A stretch of DNA of 62,901 nucleotides from Meiothermus sp. (GCF_025060375.1 NZ_JANXCG010000054.1:1-62901), one strand, 5' to 3'. Positions 20,801 through 29,142 are shown, counted from the stretch's first letter. Numbers and translations are program-made. The notes: generated by a model not told the origin, from the sequence alone.

Positions 20801-20853
20801 GCACCCTGGGCCAGGGGTACCTGTTCGGCCCGCCCCAGGCTTTGGAGGGGTGA
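17848..20853 (+). CDS. GAF-GAF-PAS-GGDEF-EAL dual c-di-GMP enzyme
   Basis: This roughly 1001-residue signalling protein has a divergent N-terminal GAF-like region, two clear GAF domains (about 155-310 and 330-480), a PAS domain (about 485-590), GGDEF (about 605-760) and EAL (about 770-1000). The cyclase site GGDEF is intact (RVGGDEFVLLLE) but no RxxD inhibitory site precedes it. The EAL site is intact too (LEALARW, LNLSPRS, LEVTEN, DDFGSG, IKIDRRF), so it could both make and degrade c-di-GMP. Translation probably starts at TTG 17848, after GGTGGAGG (17836-17843); TTG 17845 is in frame. The promoter carries the DdrO-type operator at 17797-17813, implying induction by DNA damage. Confidence 0.87.
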   Translation: MEARDKSARQTGFEPREDAQNPGLLAALGEAARALLENQESTGALRAALRALARGLGVPWAYARGPALLGPVWVSLEGDLPPDLGGLVENLSSPLALEQGPDGLGGLLVLPLAGGGLLAFADRRPRRWSSEEQGYIRTAGALLWGFMRAEELRQYLELLFRLGQGLSAELDGPGVFRYCVEVVAETFGYNLVSIYLREGDELVLQHQVGYTQWLERLPIGNGVMARCVRSGRPVLVEDAAQDPDFIYPMPGILSDVAVPLKVDGEAVGVLNVESTTRRLGPGDLELLKLVGRALSLFLERDLALRRLVSTQAENTWLSQETRAQARRLGLLYALSRRLLSVQGADEATRLFVEELHSSFGYGLVAVYYQEGRVLVARHHRGYYLNHPRIPLGQGVTSRCYLSGHSILLQNPTQDPDFLVVNERVCSALFVPLRVRGEVVGTVNVEEEKRPLDRADLELVEAAAALLQATLERLQTLNSLAQSEQRFRTLVEHLPLGLLLFDPGSLEIHYANPKMHELLGVKDLRGVSMAQLWTGENTHRALARVERLRRGEPELPWVEQPLHRAGGGLLEAETTGLALPQEGLILSIVRDISERKAAERRMEFLAFHDPLTGLLNRAGLVRQAEALLRPGGAATLLYIDLNETKMINDAYGHLAGDELIRQVAERLQRLPLALVARVGGDEFVLLLEGQPPVEELGRMLRVVLEAPIWVADRELHVTLSAGAARYPEHGTDLSELMRAADVAMYQAKRSGRLWLGYTPELDQGLRSRLEALQRLRGALKKRQIRPYFQPIVDLRSGRPWGLEALARWVGEGLLPELFIPLAEESGLIHRLDRLVLYQAVRLTASREEQLSLNLSPRSLLEDSLLRWLERVLAKWGFPVRRLWLEVTENVLMDSPLRERLGALKEMGLNVALDDFGSGYSSLSYLSELPIDLIKIDRRFTAGIGRSSRSEAVLRSVVALAQNLGLLCLAEGVELPEQREWLQEAGCTLGQGYLFGPPQALEG

Positions 20854-20858
20854 GCCTT

Positions 20859-21959
20859 TCAGAAACTGAGCACCGCTTCAATGACCGCTTCCACTTGAGC
20901 CTCCTCTAAAAAGGGGTGCATGGGTAAGCTCAGCACCTCCCGGGCCGCGGCTTCGGCGACGGGAAGGCTGCCCTCCTTGGCCAGGTGCCGGTAGGCTGGC
21001 TGCAGGTGAGCGGGGAGGGGGTAGTGCACGCTACTGCCGATGCCCCGGGCCCGCAGATGCTCCGCCAGCCGGTCCCGCTCGGGGTGGCGCACGGTGTACT
21101 GGTGGTAGACGTGGTGGGCGTAGGGCATCTCGCAGGGGGTGAGGAGGTGGTGTTTCAGGGCCTCGGTGTAGCGGTTTGCGATGGCCCGGCGGCGGGCGTT
21201 CCAGCCCTCTAGGTAGGGTAGCTTGACCCGCAGGATGGCGGCTTGAAGGGCGTCGAGCCTCGAGGTGTACCCCAGGGCCCGCACGTGCTGGTAGCGCAGC
21301 TTGGAGCCGTGGGCAGTGAGCAGCCGGGCTTCCTCAGCCAGGTTGGGGTCGTTGGTGGCGATGAAGCCTCCGTCGCCGTAGGCCCCCAGGTTCTTGCTGG
21401 GGTAGAGGCTGAAGGCCCCGGCCCGGCCCAGGGTGCCGGCCATTCGGGCCTGGCCCTCTTCCAGGTAGCGGGCCCCAACGGCCTGGGCGGCGTCCTCCAG
21501 GACCAAAAGCCCGTGCTTTTGGGCAAAGGCCAGAATCTCTCCCATGGGGGCTACCTGCCCGTAGAGGTGCACCGGCAGGATGGCCTTGGTTCGGGGTGAG
21601 AGGGCTTCCTCTAGAAGGGCGGGGTTCAGGTTGTACGTCTGGGGCTCAATATCCACCAGCACCGGCCGGGCCCCCACGTGCAGGATGGCCTCGAGGGTGG
21701 CGATGAAGGTGAAGGGGGTGGTGATGACCTCGTCCCCGGGCCCTACCCCTGCGGCCCGCAGGGCCAGGATGAGGGCGTCGGTTCCGGAAGCGCAGCTCAC
21801 CACCTGGGTTACCCCCAGGTAGGCCGCCAGCTCGCCCTCCAGCGCGGCCACCTCGGGGCCACCCACGAAGCCTCCGGAGAGGAGGACCCGCTCTATGGCC
21901 GCATCGATCTCGTCTTTGAGTTCTTGATATTCGCGCTTTAGGTCAAGGATGGGTACCAT
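20859..21959 (-). CDS. DegT/DnrJ/EryC1/StrS-family sugar aminotransferase
   Basis: This 366-residue PLP enzyme makes amino sugars by transamination of nucleotide-linked keto-sugars. SCASGTDALILAL binds the cofactor phosphate, VLEDAAQAVGA carries the PLP Asp, and the Schiff-base Lys is in FSLYPSKNLGAYGDGG (about residue 185). The likely role is in surface polysaccharide or S-layer glycan synthesis. It is downstream of the Lpt-like operon on the same strand (42-bp gap), consistent with an envelope function, and convergent with the GGDEF-EAL gene with 5 bp between stops. Confidence 0.9.
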   Translation of the reverse strand: MVPILDLKREYQELKDEIDAAIERVLLSGGFVGGPEVAALEGELAAYLGVTQVVSCASGTDALILALRAAGVGPGDEVITTPFTFIATLEAILHVGARPVLVDIEPQTYNLNPALLEEALSPRTKAILPVHLYGQVAPMGEILAFAQKHGLLVLEDAAQAVGARYLEEGQARMAGTLGRAGAFSLYPSKNLGAYGDGGFIATNDPNLAEEARLLTAHGSKLRYQHVRALGYTSRLDALQAAILRVKLPYLEGWNARRRAIANRYTEALKHHLLTPCEMPYAHHVYHQYTVRHPERDRLAEHLRARGIGSSVHYPLPAHLQPAYRHLAKEGSLPVAEAAAREVLSLPMHPFLEEAQVEAVIEAVLSF

Positions 21960-22001
21960 TCAGTGCACCTCTAGGTTGCTGAGCGCTGTGTTGAGGGGCA
22001 G

Positions 22002-23135
22002 CTACCGGTAAACTCCCCGCCCCAGCCAGAGCCCCACCCCTGCCCCCAGCAGGTTGGCCCCCCAGGCCGCCAGGGCCGGGTGGAGGGGCCCGGTCAGGGC
22101 CACCACCTTGCCGACGCTGAAGGCCACGTAGTAGGCGATGGTGAGAACCAGGGCCAGGGCCAGGGCGGTGCCGGGGCTGCTGGCCCGGTGCACGGCTACC
22201 GGCAGCGCCAACACCAGCACCAGCAGGTTGGCCAGGGCCAGGGCCACTCCGGCGTGCCACTGGGCCAGGGCCTCGCGCCGCTCGGCTGGAGGGGTGGTGG
22301 GGTCCTGCAGCTTGCGCCACCAGCTCGAGAGAGCCACTGGCGTCTCAAAGCCGCCGCCCGCGTACTGGGCCTCCAGGTCCTCGCGGCTTTGGGATAGGCG
22401 TACGGTAAGCTCGGCTCCTGGGGCCCCGATGTTCTGGGCCCGGAAGACCTCACGCAGGTAGGCCTCAGCCTCGGGCAGGGTGGTGAAGTCGGGGATGGGC
22501 AGGCGGGCGAAGTCCAGGGTGAAGACCCGGTAGTCGCGGAAGACCAGGCTCTGGCCGGTGAGGCGGGCGCTTTGGGCCAGGATAACGGTCTGGGTCTGGC
22601 CCTGCCAACGCTCCAGCCGAACCTGCTGCAGTTCGTCCTTCTCTGGGTCGAAGCCCTCGAAGCGAAGCACGTACGCTCCCACCGCCAGTTCCCGCCCGAC
22701 CAGGCGGAATTGCGCGGTGCGCTCGGGAACTAGCTCATTCCAGTAGACCAGGATGGTGGCCCGGTTGGCCCAGGGCACCACCCATTCCGAAAGGGCCAGC
22801 GAGGCCCCGCTCAGGGCCAGCCCCCCCAGGAGAAAGACCCGGGCCGCCCGCAGGAGCGGGACACCTCCGGCCTGCATCACCATAAGCTCGTTTTCTCTGG
22901 CCAACCGACCAAAGGCCAGCATAACCGAGAGCAGCGCGGCGATCGGCAGAGCCTGGACTGTAGCGTAGGGCACCTGTAGGGCCAGCCACTTGAGGACACC
23001 CAGGGCTTCGGCGGTGCCCAGCCACTGGGCCCGGGGCAGCAGGTTGCTCAGGAGGCCGAAGCCCACATAGAGCAGCAACCCAAACAGGAAGACGGGAAAG
23101 GCTTCGCGCAGGATGTAGCGGTCGAGGAGGGTCAT
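22002..23135 (-). CDS. LptF/LptG-family permease
   Basis: This 377-residue YjgP/YjgQ-family protein has three N-terminal membrane helices (including FPVFLFGLLLYVGFGLL), a large periplasmic domain (about 120-265), and three C-terminal helices. In Proteobacteria LptF and LptG form the inner-membrane part of the LPS transporter with LptB. Only one permease is encoded here and no LptB ATPase is adjacent, so partners must lie elsewhere. The start overlaps the end of the LptD-like gene by 4 bp (ATGA-type), so they are translationally coupled. Confidence 0.87.
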   Translation of the reverse strand: MTLLDRYILREAFPVFLFGLLLYVGFGLLSNLLPRAQWLGTAEALGVLKWLALQVPYATVQALPIAALLSVMLAFGRLARENELMVMQAGGVPLLRAARVFLLGGLALSGASLALSEWVVPWANRATILVYWNELVPERTAQFRLVGRELAVGAYVLRFEGFDPEKDELQQVRLERWQGQTQTVILAQSARLTGQSLVFRDYRVFTLDFARLPIPDFTTLPEAEAYLREVFRAQNIGAPGAELTVRLSQSREDLEAQYAGGGFETPVALSSWWRKLQDPTTPPAERREALAQWHAGVALALANLLVLVLALPVAVHRASSPGTALALALVLTIAYYVAFSVGKVVALTGPLHPALAAWGANLLGAGVGLWLGRGVYR

Positions 23136-24715
23136 CGGATTTCCAAACCTAGGGTGAACTTTCCGCTCGAGACCTCGTCGGGGTGCTGGGCGATGCGGAC
23201 CTCCTGGTAGCCTAGCCGCCAGACGAAGCAGCAGTCAGCGTAGCGCAATTCGAGGCCGAAGCGGCTCACGCCTTGCCGCAGGAAATCATACCCAAGAAGG
23301 GGGCTCAGGCTCAGCTCGTGGGTGCAGGTGAGGGGGGATGGGGTAAACCCCAGGACCAGCTCCCGCCGCTCCCAGTCGCTTCGGCCGTTGCTGGTGGTCT
23401 TTCCCACGCACTCAACACAGAAGTTGTAGCGCATCCACAGCTCGCCGTAGTCCTGCTGGTAGCCAAGCCGCAGACTGCCCTGGGTTTGGGCTTTGAGGAA
23501 GTCGCGCTCGGCTTGGAGCTCGAGCCCGGGGAACTCCAGCCTGCCGAAGAGCCGGTGGACAGCCCCGCGCCGCTCGAGCCAGAAGCGGCCCAGGCCCAAC
23601 TCGGCGCTCCAGCTGTAGCCTAGGTGCAGGGTGAATGCCCCTTCGTAGCGCCCCTCCACCTGCCCTCCGTAGGCCAGGTACCTGGGGGCCTGGTCGTACA
23701 GGGTGAAGACCCCGAAGGGTTCTAGGCTCAGGCGGAAAGGGCCCTCCTTCAAGCCTAGGGTGTAGCGCAGCTCGGTCCCTGCGGCCAGGCCCTGCACCTG
23801 GGTGGCGGGGGTGCCGTCCTGCCAGTCTTGGGCTACCCAGCCGAAGGGGGTAAAGGCCAGGCCCCCCCAGCTGTAACCCTGCCGCAGCCCAAAGGCATAG
23901 CGGCCTGCTGCGCTGTCGTGCACAAAGAATAGAGGGCCGTCCACCACCTCCCCCAGGCTGGTGAAGCCGCTGGCCTTGACGTCAAGCTGGAGGCTGGCTC
24001 GACGTTGCTTTTCCCGTGCGGATAGGCCCAGGCGCAGCACCGGGTCGGGGCTGCCTAGGCGTAGGGCCAGCAGGGTGAGCCGGCTAGAGAACCGCCGGGG
24101 GCCGGGGAGGGGGAACCCGTTCAGCCCCAGGTTGAGCCCCTGGTCAAAGTCGAAGCGGAAGGGCGCGGATAGGGCCTCCCCGGCCTCGGTAAGGCCCAGG
24201 CTCTCCCCCAGGGACTGGCTGGGGTTGATGGTGAGCGCCTCAAAGCGGGCTAGGCCAAGGCGGTAGACCTCGAGCCGGCTTTCCTCCAGCACCGCCTCGC
24301 CGGTCTGGGTGTTGAACACCAGGCTTTGGGAGAGCAGCCGCAGGTCTTCCCCGCAGCGGCAGGTGGTGGCCCGCACCCCCGAGGCCCGCAGGGTCTGGCC
24401 CCTAACCCAGGCCTCCTCTGCCCAGAAGCGGTAGCGGGGGGTTTCCACCTCTACATCCTGCGCGGTGAGTTCCCCGCTAGCCTGGTCGTAGCGCAGGCTG
24501 GGGGCCCGCAGGGTCAGGCCCCGGGTCTCCAGGCAAGCCCCGTCGGTGAAGAGGGCCACCTCGCCGTCAAACTCGAGGTTTCCCCCGCCCGCTAAGCCCT
24601 CTGCGGTTTCAAGGGTATAGGGCTGCTCGCGGCAGGGAACAGCCCAGCCCAGGCCGAACAAGGGTATTGCGAGGGGCATGAGGGCCCACAGATTTCTCTT
24701 TTTGAGCCTCCACAC
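23132..24715 (-). CDS. LptD/OstA-like outer-membrane beta-barrel protein
   Basis: This 527-residue exported protein starts with a signal peptide (KRNLWALMPLAIPLFGLGW, cleavage near residue 27). The first 110 residues resemble the OstA beta-jellyroll (LEFDGEVALFTDGACLETRG), and the remainder has alternating amphipathic strands ending in KFTLGLEIR, as expected for a barrel. It is shorter than enterobacterial LptD. Cysteines are unusually frequent (TTCRCGED, CVECVG, TCTH, ADCCF), recalling the disulphides that E. coli LptD needs. In a lineage thought to lack LPS the cargo is unclear. The identification is by architecture and operon context. Confidence 0.75.
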   Translation of the reverse strand: MWRLKKRNLWALMPLAIPLFGLGWAVPCREQPYTLETAEGLAGGGNLEFDGEVALFTDGACLETRGLTLRAPSLRYDQASGELTAQDVEVETPRYRFWAEEAWVRGQTLRASGVRATTCRCGEDLRLLSQSLVFNTQTGEAVLEESRLEVYRLGLARFEALTINPSQSLGESLGLTEAGEALSAPFRFDFDQGLNLGLNGFPLPGPRRFSSRLTLLALRLGSPDPVLRLGLSAREKQRRASLQLDVKASGFTSLGEVVDGPLFFVHDSAAGRYAFGLRQGYSWGGLAFTPFGWVAQDWQDGTPATQVQGLAAGTELRYTLGLKEGPFRLSLEPFGVFTLYDQAPRYLAYGGQVEGRYEGAFTLHLGYSWSAELGLGRFWLERRGAVHRLFGRLEFPGLELQAERDFLKAQTQGSLRLGYQQDYGELWMRYNFCVECVGKTTSNGRSDWERRELVLGFTPSPLTCTHELSLSPLLGYDFLRQGVSRFGLELRYADCCFVWRLGYQEVRIAQHPDEVSSGKFTLGLEIR

Positions 24716-24718
24716 GCC

Positions 24719-25342
24719 CTACAGTCTATCGGCATAGGGGCGCAGCCGGTTCAGGATTTCCACGGGAACCCGCGTACTGGCCCGCACCCGGCCCTCGGCG
24801 AAGCTCAGCAACAGCGTGCTGTCGGGCCGGTTACCGCGCAGGGTGGTGGCCCCGTCGCGGAAGCTGAAGTTGCCCAGCACCAGGGCCAGGTTTTGGGAGG
24901 TGTCCACGACCACGACGCTGGCCTCTAGGTAGGGCTCGCTCGAGCGCACCTCCCCCTTGAGCACCAGCACATCCTCCTTCAGAAGAAGCCCCTGCTGGGC
25001 GCTCAGACCCCGGATTTCCTTGGAGCTGAAGCGCACCCCGTTTAGCCGCAGGGTATCGGGTTTTTGCAGGTACTCTAGGCTCGAGGCGCTGAAGTCGCCC
25101 TCCCTTGACCTCAGGGTAGCCCCCTGGGCCCTAATGAACTCCCCTTCCTTGTACTGGATGTAGCGGGCCTCCAGCACCAGGCCACTCCTGTTGTCGGTGA
25201 TGGTGCCACCGCTGGGCAGGGTGTAGACCCCGGTGCTCACGTCCAGCTCGGAGCTGCCCCGGGGCCTTACCTCAAAGCCCGCGAACCTCGAGGCCAGACC
25301 AAAGAGCGCTAGGGGAACCAGCAGGAGCAACGCACGTCGCAT
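24719..25342 (-). CDS. LptA/LptC-like periplasmic bridge protein
   Basis: This 207-residue protein has an N-terminal signal or anchor (ALLLLVPLALFGLASRF) followed by an OstA-type beta repeat: YTLPSGGTITDNRSGLVLEA, then ARYIQYKEGEFIRAQG and VLVLKGEVRSS. Such folds build the LptC-LptA bridge carrying lipid across the periplasm. It is first in the operon, 3 bp before the LptD-like gene. The start at ATG 25342 has TAGCAT (25354-25349) 6 nt upstream, a leaderless promoter. The 254 bp upstream, to 25596, holds no gene I can support; it contains GGCATGA repeated at 25364-25378. Confidence 0.72.
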   Translation of the reverse strand: MRRALLLLVPLALFGLASRFAGFEVRPRGSSELDVSTGVYTLPSGGTITDNRSGLVLEARYIQYKEGEFIRAQGATLRSREGDFSASSLEYLQKPDTLRLNGVRFSSKEIRGLSAQQGLLLKEDVLVLKGEVRSSEPYLEASVVVVDTSQNLALVLGNFSFRDGATTLRGNRPDSTLLLSFAEGRVRASTRVPVEILNRLRPYADRL

Positions 25343-25596
25343 GGGACCATGCTAGGGGCCCTTGGCATGAACGGCATGAGGGATGGCTCAACACAGGTCC
25401 ACCGGTCAGGGCTAGCATGAGGGGTGAGGCCAAAGAGGGTGGAAGGGGCGCTCCCTGCGGCGTGGGGCATCGAGCCCCCTGGAAGACCACCCACTTCACG
25501 CTCCGGCCCACCGTTTGGGCGGTGCGGGTTGGGCCATGCCCTCGCGAGCCCCGCTCTCGGAGGGCGTCTTGGAGCTTTTGGGCGCTTGCGGGAGGT

Positions 25597-26715
25597 TCAC
25601 CGGGCCATCTCCTCCAGAACCCCACACAAAAGGGCAGTGCGGAGGGGAATTTGGGGAATGTGGACGTTCTCCGTGGGCTGGTGTGCGGCCTCGCCAAAGA
25701 GGCCCAGCCCGTCCAGGGTGGGAATCCCCAGGGCGGCGGTGAAGTTGCCGTCGGAGCCCCCACCCACCCGGCCGGGGCCCAGGTGGAGCCCTAGCGCCTC
25801 CCCGATTCGGCGGGCCATCTCAAAGAGGCTCATGGATGCCTCGGTGGGCTCCATTGGGGGGCGGTTGAGCCCTCCTTCCAGGCGCAAGGAGGCCCCAGGC
25901 AGGGCCGGCCTCAGCGCCCTGAGTGCTGCCTCCACTCGCTCGGCCTCAGCCCTGGTCCAGACCCTCAGGTCAACCTCCACCCAGGCCTCTGCGGCCACCA
26001 CGTTGGAGGCGGTACCGCCTCGCACCACGTTGGGGCCTAGGGTGGTGCCCCTCTCCGGGTCCTCAAGGGCCACGACCCGCGGAATCTGGTGGGCCAGCTC
26101 CACAATGGCGTTGATGCCCTTCTCCGGCTCCACCCCCTGGTGGGCAGCCTTGCCCTGGGCGGTGAGCCGGTACTGGCCTACCCCCTTGCGGGCCACCTTC
26201 AGGTCGCCGTTGCCTGTGGGAGGCTCTAGCACCAGCACCGCATCGCTGCGCAAGGCGGCCTCCTCAATGGCTGCCCTGGAGGCGTGGGAGCCTACCTCCT
26301 CGTCTGGCGTGAAGAGGAGCTCGAGCTGCGGCCAACCCAAGCCGAGCTCCCGACTGGCCCGCAGGGCCCACAGGAGCTGCACGATACCCCCTTTCATATC
26401 GTAGACGCCCGGCCCGTAGGCCCGCTCCCCTTCTACCCTCCAAAGGGGCTGGAAGCTGCCGATGGGGTGGACCGTGTCGTAATGGCAGAGCACCAGCACC
26501 CGCTTTCCCCTGCCGGCCACCTCTACCCGCAGCAGGGGGCCGTTGGGAGTTTGGGTCTGCGTTACAGCCCCAAAGGGGCGGAACTGCTGGTCAATCCAGT
26601 GGGCGACCTCCTCTAGGCCCGCTTGGTGGTGGGAGGGGGATTCACGGACGACGATGGCCTCCAAGTCGGCTAGAATTGCCGAAAGCCGGCTTTGCAAGTA
26701 GTCCAGGGGTCTCAC
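25597..26715 (-). CDS. M20-family metallopeptidase (carboxypeptidase G2 / ArgE-DapE type)
   Basis: This 372-residue dinuclear zinc hydrolase shows VLVLCHYDTVHPIGS (His and Asp ligands), YDMKGG (bridging Asp) and TPDEEVGS (catalytic and ligand Glu), with the dimerisation lid in the middle. Relatives cleave C-terminal Glu from peptides or folate analogues, or deacylate amino acids; the substrate cannot be fixed. It starts at GTG 26715, with TAGGAT at 26727-26722 only 6 nt upstream, a leaderless arrangement. Confidence 0.87.
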   Translation of the reverse strand: MRPLDYLQSRLSAILADLEAIVVRESPSHHQAGLEEVAHWIDQQFRPFGAVTQTQTPNGPLLRVEVAGRGKRVLVLCHYDTVHPIGSFQPLWRVEGERAYGPGVYDMKGGIVQLLWALRASRELGLGWPQLELLFTPDEEVGSHASRAAIEEAALRSDAVLVLEPPTGNGDLKVARKGVGQYRLTAQGKAAHQGVEPEKGINAIVELAHQIPRVVALEDPERGTTLGPNVVRGGTASNVVAAEAWVEVDLRVWTRAEAERVEAALRALRPALPGASLRLEGGLNRPPMEPTEASMSLFEMARRIGEALGLHLGPGRVGGGSDGNFTAALGIPTLDGLGLFGEAAHQPTENVHIPQIPLRTALLCGVLEEMAR

Positions 26716-26814
26716 GGGCCTATCCTAACGCTAAGGGTCCGGCTCGAGCAGGGGGTGAACCTGTGGGTTGGAGGAGACAGGCCTCGTCCGGAAAGGGCGG
26801 GGTTTCCCGTGGGG

Positions 26815-26820
26815 TAGTAT
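26815..26820 (+). promoter_or_regulatory. -10 of the deoD leaderless promoter
   Basis: TAGTAT followed by exactly 7 nt and the ATG at 26828. This supports the second rather than the first of two closely spaced ATGs (26819, 26828), because the upstream ATG overlaps the -10 itself. Confidence 0.6.
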
Positions 26821-26827
26821 GAACACC

Positions 26828-27541
26828 ATGACGCCGCACATTTCTGCTCCCAAGGAGGCCGTTGCTGAAACTGTGCTGCTGCCGGGAGACCCCCTTCGGG
26901 CCAAGCACATTGCCGAGAACTTCCTGGAAAACCCCGTGCTCTACAACCAGGTGCGGGGTATGCTCGGTTACACCGGTACCTACCGAGGCCGCCGGGTAAG
27001 CGTCCAGGGCACCGGCATGGGCATTCCTTCGGCCAACATCTACATTCACGAACTCATTCGGTTCTACGGCTGCAAAACCCTCATCCGGGTGGGCACCGCT
27101 GGAGCCATCCAGCCCCACCTGCGCCTGCGGGACCTGGTCATCGCCCAGGCGGCCTGCACCGACTCTTCCCTCAACAACCTGCGCTTTGGCGGGCAGAACT
27201 ACGCCCCTATAGCCAGCTTTTCCCTACTGCATCGGGCTTTTGAGGAGGCCCAGCGCCGGGGGATGCCGGTGTACGTGGGCAACGTCCTCTCCACCGACAC
27301 CTTTTACCCCGAAGACCCCGAGGCCTACCGGCTTTGGGCCCAGTACGGCGTGCTGGCGGTGGAGATGGAGGCCGCCGGGCTTTACACCCTGTCGGCCCGC
27401 TTTGGCGTGGAAGCCCTCTGCATCCTGACCGTGAGCGACCACCTGACCACTGGGGAGCGCTCAACCCCCCAGGAGCGCCAGGAAACCTTCAACCAGATGG
27501 TTGAACTGGCCCTGGAGACGGCGGTGGCCTCTCCGGGCTGA
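26828..27541 (+). CDS. deoD: Purine nucleoside phosphorylase, DeoD type
   Basis: This 237-residue enzyme phosphorolyses purine (deoxy)nucleosides to base and (deoxy)ribose-1-phosphate for salvage. The N-terminus TPHISAPKEAVAETVLLPGD with GDPLRAKHIAENFLEN is the hexameric DeoD phosphate-binding region; VEMEAAGLYTL and TVSDHL mark the nucleoside site, with the catalytic Asp in SDH. The leaderless -10 fixes the start at 26828. It is convergent with mmsA; the stops are 1 bp apart. Confidence 0.93.
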   Translation: MTPHISAPKEAVAETVLLPGDPLRAKHIAENFLENPVLYNQVRGMLGYTGTYRGRRVSVQGTGMGIPSANIYIHELIRFYGCKTLIRVGTAGAIQPHLRLRDLVIAQAACTDSSLNNLRFGGQNYAPIASFSLLHRAFEEAQRRGMPVYVGNVLSTDTFYPEDPEAYRLWAQYGVLAVEMEAAGLYTLSARFGVEALCILTVSDHLTTGERSTPQERQETFNQMVELALETAVASPG

Positions 27542-27542
27542 C

Positions 27543-29060
27543 TCAGCGCACCTGGGGGAAACCCAGGTCCACCCTAGAGGTGCTGGGATCGGGCCAGCGG
27601 CTGGTAACCACCTTGGCCCGGGTGTAAAACTGCACCCCTTCGGGGCCGTACATGTGCAGGTCGCCAAAGAGGCTGGCCTTCCAACCGCCGAAGCTGTAGT
27701 AAGCCACAGGCACCGGGATGGGCACGTTGATCCCCACCATGCCCGCCTCCACGTCAAACTGGAACTGCCGGGCCGCCCCGCCGTCGCGGGTGAAGATAGC
27801 GGTGCCGTTGCCGTAGGGGTGCTCGTTGATGAGCCGAACCGCCTCCTCGTAGGTCTTGACCCTTACCACCGAGAGCACCGGGCCGAAGATTTCCTCGTCG
27901 TAGCACCTCATGCCGGGCTTCACATGGTCCAGCAGGCTTACCCCCAGGAAGAAGCCCTCCCGCTTGGTAATGGGGTCCTGACGGCCGTCCACCACCACCG
28001 TGGCCCCTTCTTTTGGGGCGTTTTCGATGTAGGAGGCCACCTTGTCGCGGTGCTCCCGGGTGACCAGGGGGCCCATCTCCACCCCTTCTTCCAGGCCCGG
28101 TCCCACCTTAATCTTGGGCAGGCGCTCCTTGATGGCGGCGATGAGGGCCTCAGCGGTGTTGTCGCCCACCGCCACCACCACCGAGATGGCCATGCAGCGC
28201 TCCCCTGCAGAGCCATAAGCGGCGCTGACCGCAGCGTCGGCGGCCATTCCGATGTCGGCGTCGGGCAGCACCACCATGTGGTTCTTGGCTCCGCCCAGCG
28301 CCTGGACCCGTTTGCCGTTTTTGGTTCCGGTCTCGTAGATGTACTTGGCGGTGGGGGTGGAGCCCACAAAGCTGATGGCCTTGATGTCGGGATGCTCCAG
28401 CAGCCGGTCCACAGCCACCTTATCGCCTTGCACCACGTTGAAAACCCCGTCGGGAAGCCCTGCTTCTTTGAGCAACTCGGCTAAGAAGAGGCTGGGAGAG
28501 GGGTCTTTTTCCGAGGGCTTGAGGACAAAGGTGTTACCGCAAGCGATGGCGTTGGCGAACATCCACATCGGTACCATGGCCGGGAAGTTGAAGGGGGTAA
28601 TTCCGGCCACCACGCCCAAGGGCTGGCGAATCTGGTAGACGTCCACCCCCCGGCTTACCTGCTCGGAGAAGCTGCCCTTGAGGAGGTGGGGGATTCCAGC
28701 GGCGAACTCCACGTTCTCCAACCCCCGGGCGACCTCCCCCAGGGCGTCGGCCAAGGTCTTGCCGTGCTCGAGCACGATCAGCTCGGCCAGGCGGCGGCGG
28801 TTTTGGTCCAGAAGTTCCCGGAACCTGAACATGATTTCGGCCCGCCGCGAGAGCGGGGTCTGCCGCCAGCTTTTGAAGGCCTCTTTGGCCACCGCCACCG
28901 CCTGGTCCACCTCTTCCACCGAGGCAAAGTCCACCACTGCCTGTTGCTCGCCGGTGGCCGGGTTCCAGACCGGTCCACTGCGCCCCGACCGGCCCTCCAC
29001 CACCCGGCCGCCAATCCAGTGGGAGACGCGCTTTAGGGTTACCTGGGGTTCCTTGACCAT
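27543..29060 (-). CDS. mmsA: Methylmalonate-semialdehyde dehydrogenase (CoA-acylating)
   Basis: MmsA oxidises methylmalonate and malonate semialdehydes to propionyl- or acetyl-CoA in valine, thymine and inositol catabolism. The 505-residue ALDH has GVVAGITPFNFPAMVPMWM, the catalytic Cys in GSAGERCMAIS (about residue 287) and ALGGAKNHMVV, characteristic of the CoA-acylating subgroup. The start is ATG 29060, preceded by AAAGGAGG at 5 nt. The promoter is at 29114-29142. Confidence 0.94.
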   Translation of the reverse strand: MVKEPQVTLKRVSHWIGGRVVEGRSGRSGPVWNPATGEQQAVVDFASVEEVDQAVAVAKEAFKSWRQTPLSRRAEIMFRFRELLDQNRRRLAELIVLEHGKTLADALGEVARGLENVEFAAGIPHLLKGSFSEQVSRGVDVYQIRQPLGVVAGITPFNFPAMVPMWMFANAIACGNTFVLKPSEKDPSPSLFLAELLKEAGLPDGVFNVVQGDKVAVDRLLEHPDIKAISFVGSTPTAKYIYETGTKNGKRVQALGGAKNHMVVLPDADIGMAADAAVSAAYGSAGERCMAISVVVAVGDNTAEALIAAIKERLPKIKVGPGLEEGVEMGPLVTREHRDKVASYIENAPKEGATVVVDGRQDPITKREGFFLGVSLLDHVKPGMRCYDEEIFGPVLSVVRVKTYEEAVRLINEHPYGNGTAIFTRDGGAARQFQFDVEAGMVGINVPIPVPVAYYSFGGWKASLFGDLHMYGPEGVQFYTRAKVVTSRWPDPSTSRVDLGFPQVR

Positions 29061-29113
29061 ACCTGCCTCCTTTGGGCTTTGCATTGGGTAGACGCTGGTG
29101 CCCAGACAGACTC

Positions 29114-29142
29114 ATGGTAGGCGCAGGTGTCTGGCGGTGCAA
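29114..29142 (-). promoter_or_regulatory. mmsA promoter
   Basis: Minus strand TTGCAC (29142-29137), 17-nt spacer, TACCAT (29119-29114). It gives a leader of about 45 nt with a strong Shine-Dalgarno, unlike the many leaderless genes nearby. Confidence 0.6.

Noticed and set aside
25424-26404. Plus-strand frame after a TAGCAT in the lptA-M20 spacer
   Set aside because: TAGCAT is 5 nt rather than 7 nt from the GTG, and most of the frame is antisense to the peptidase.
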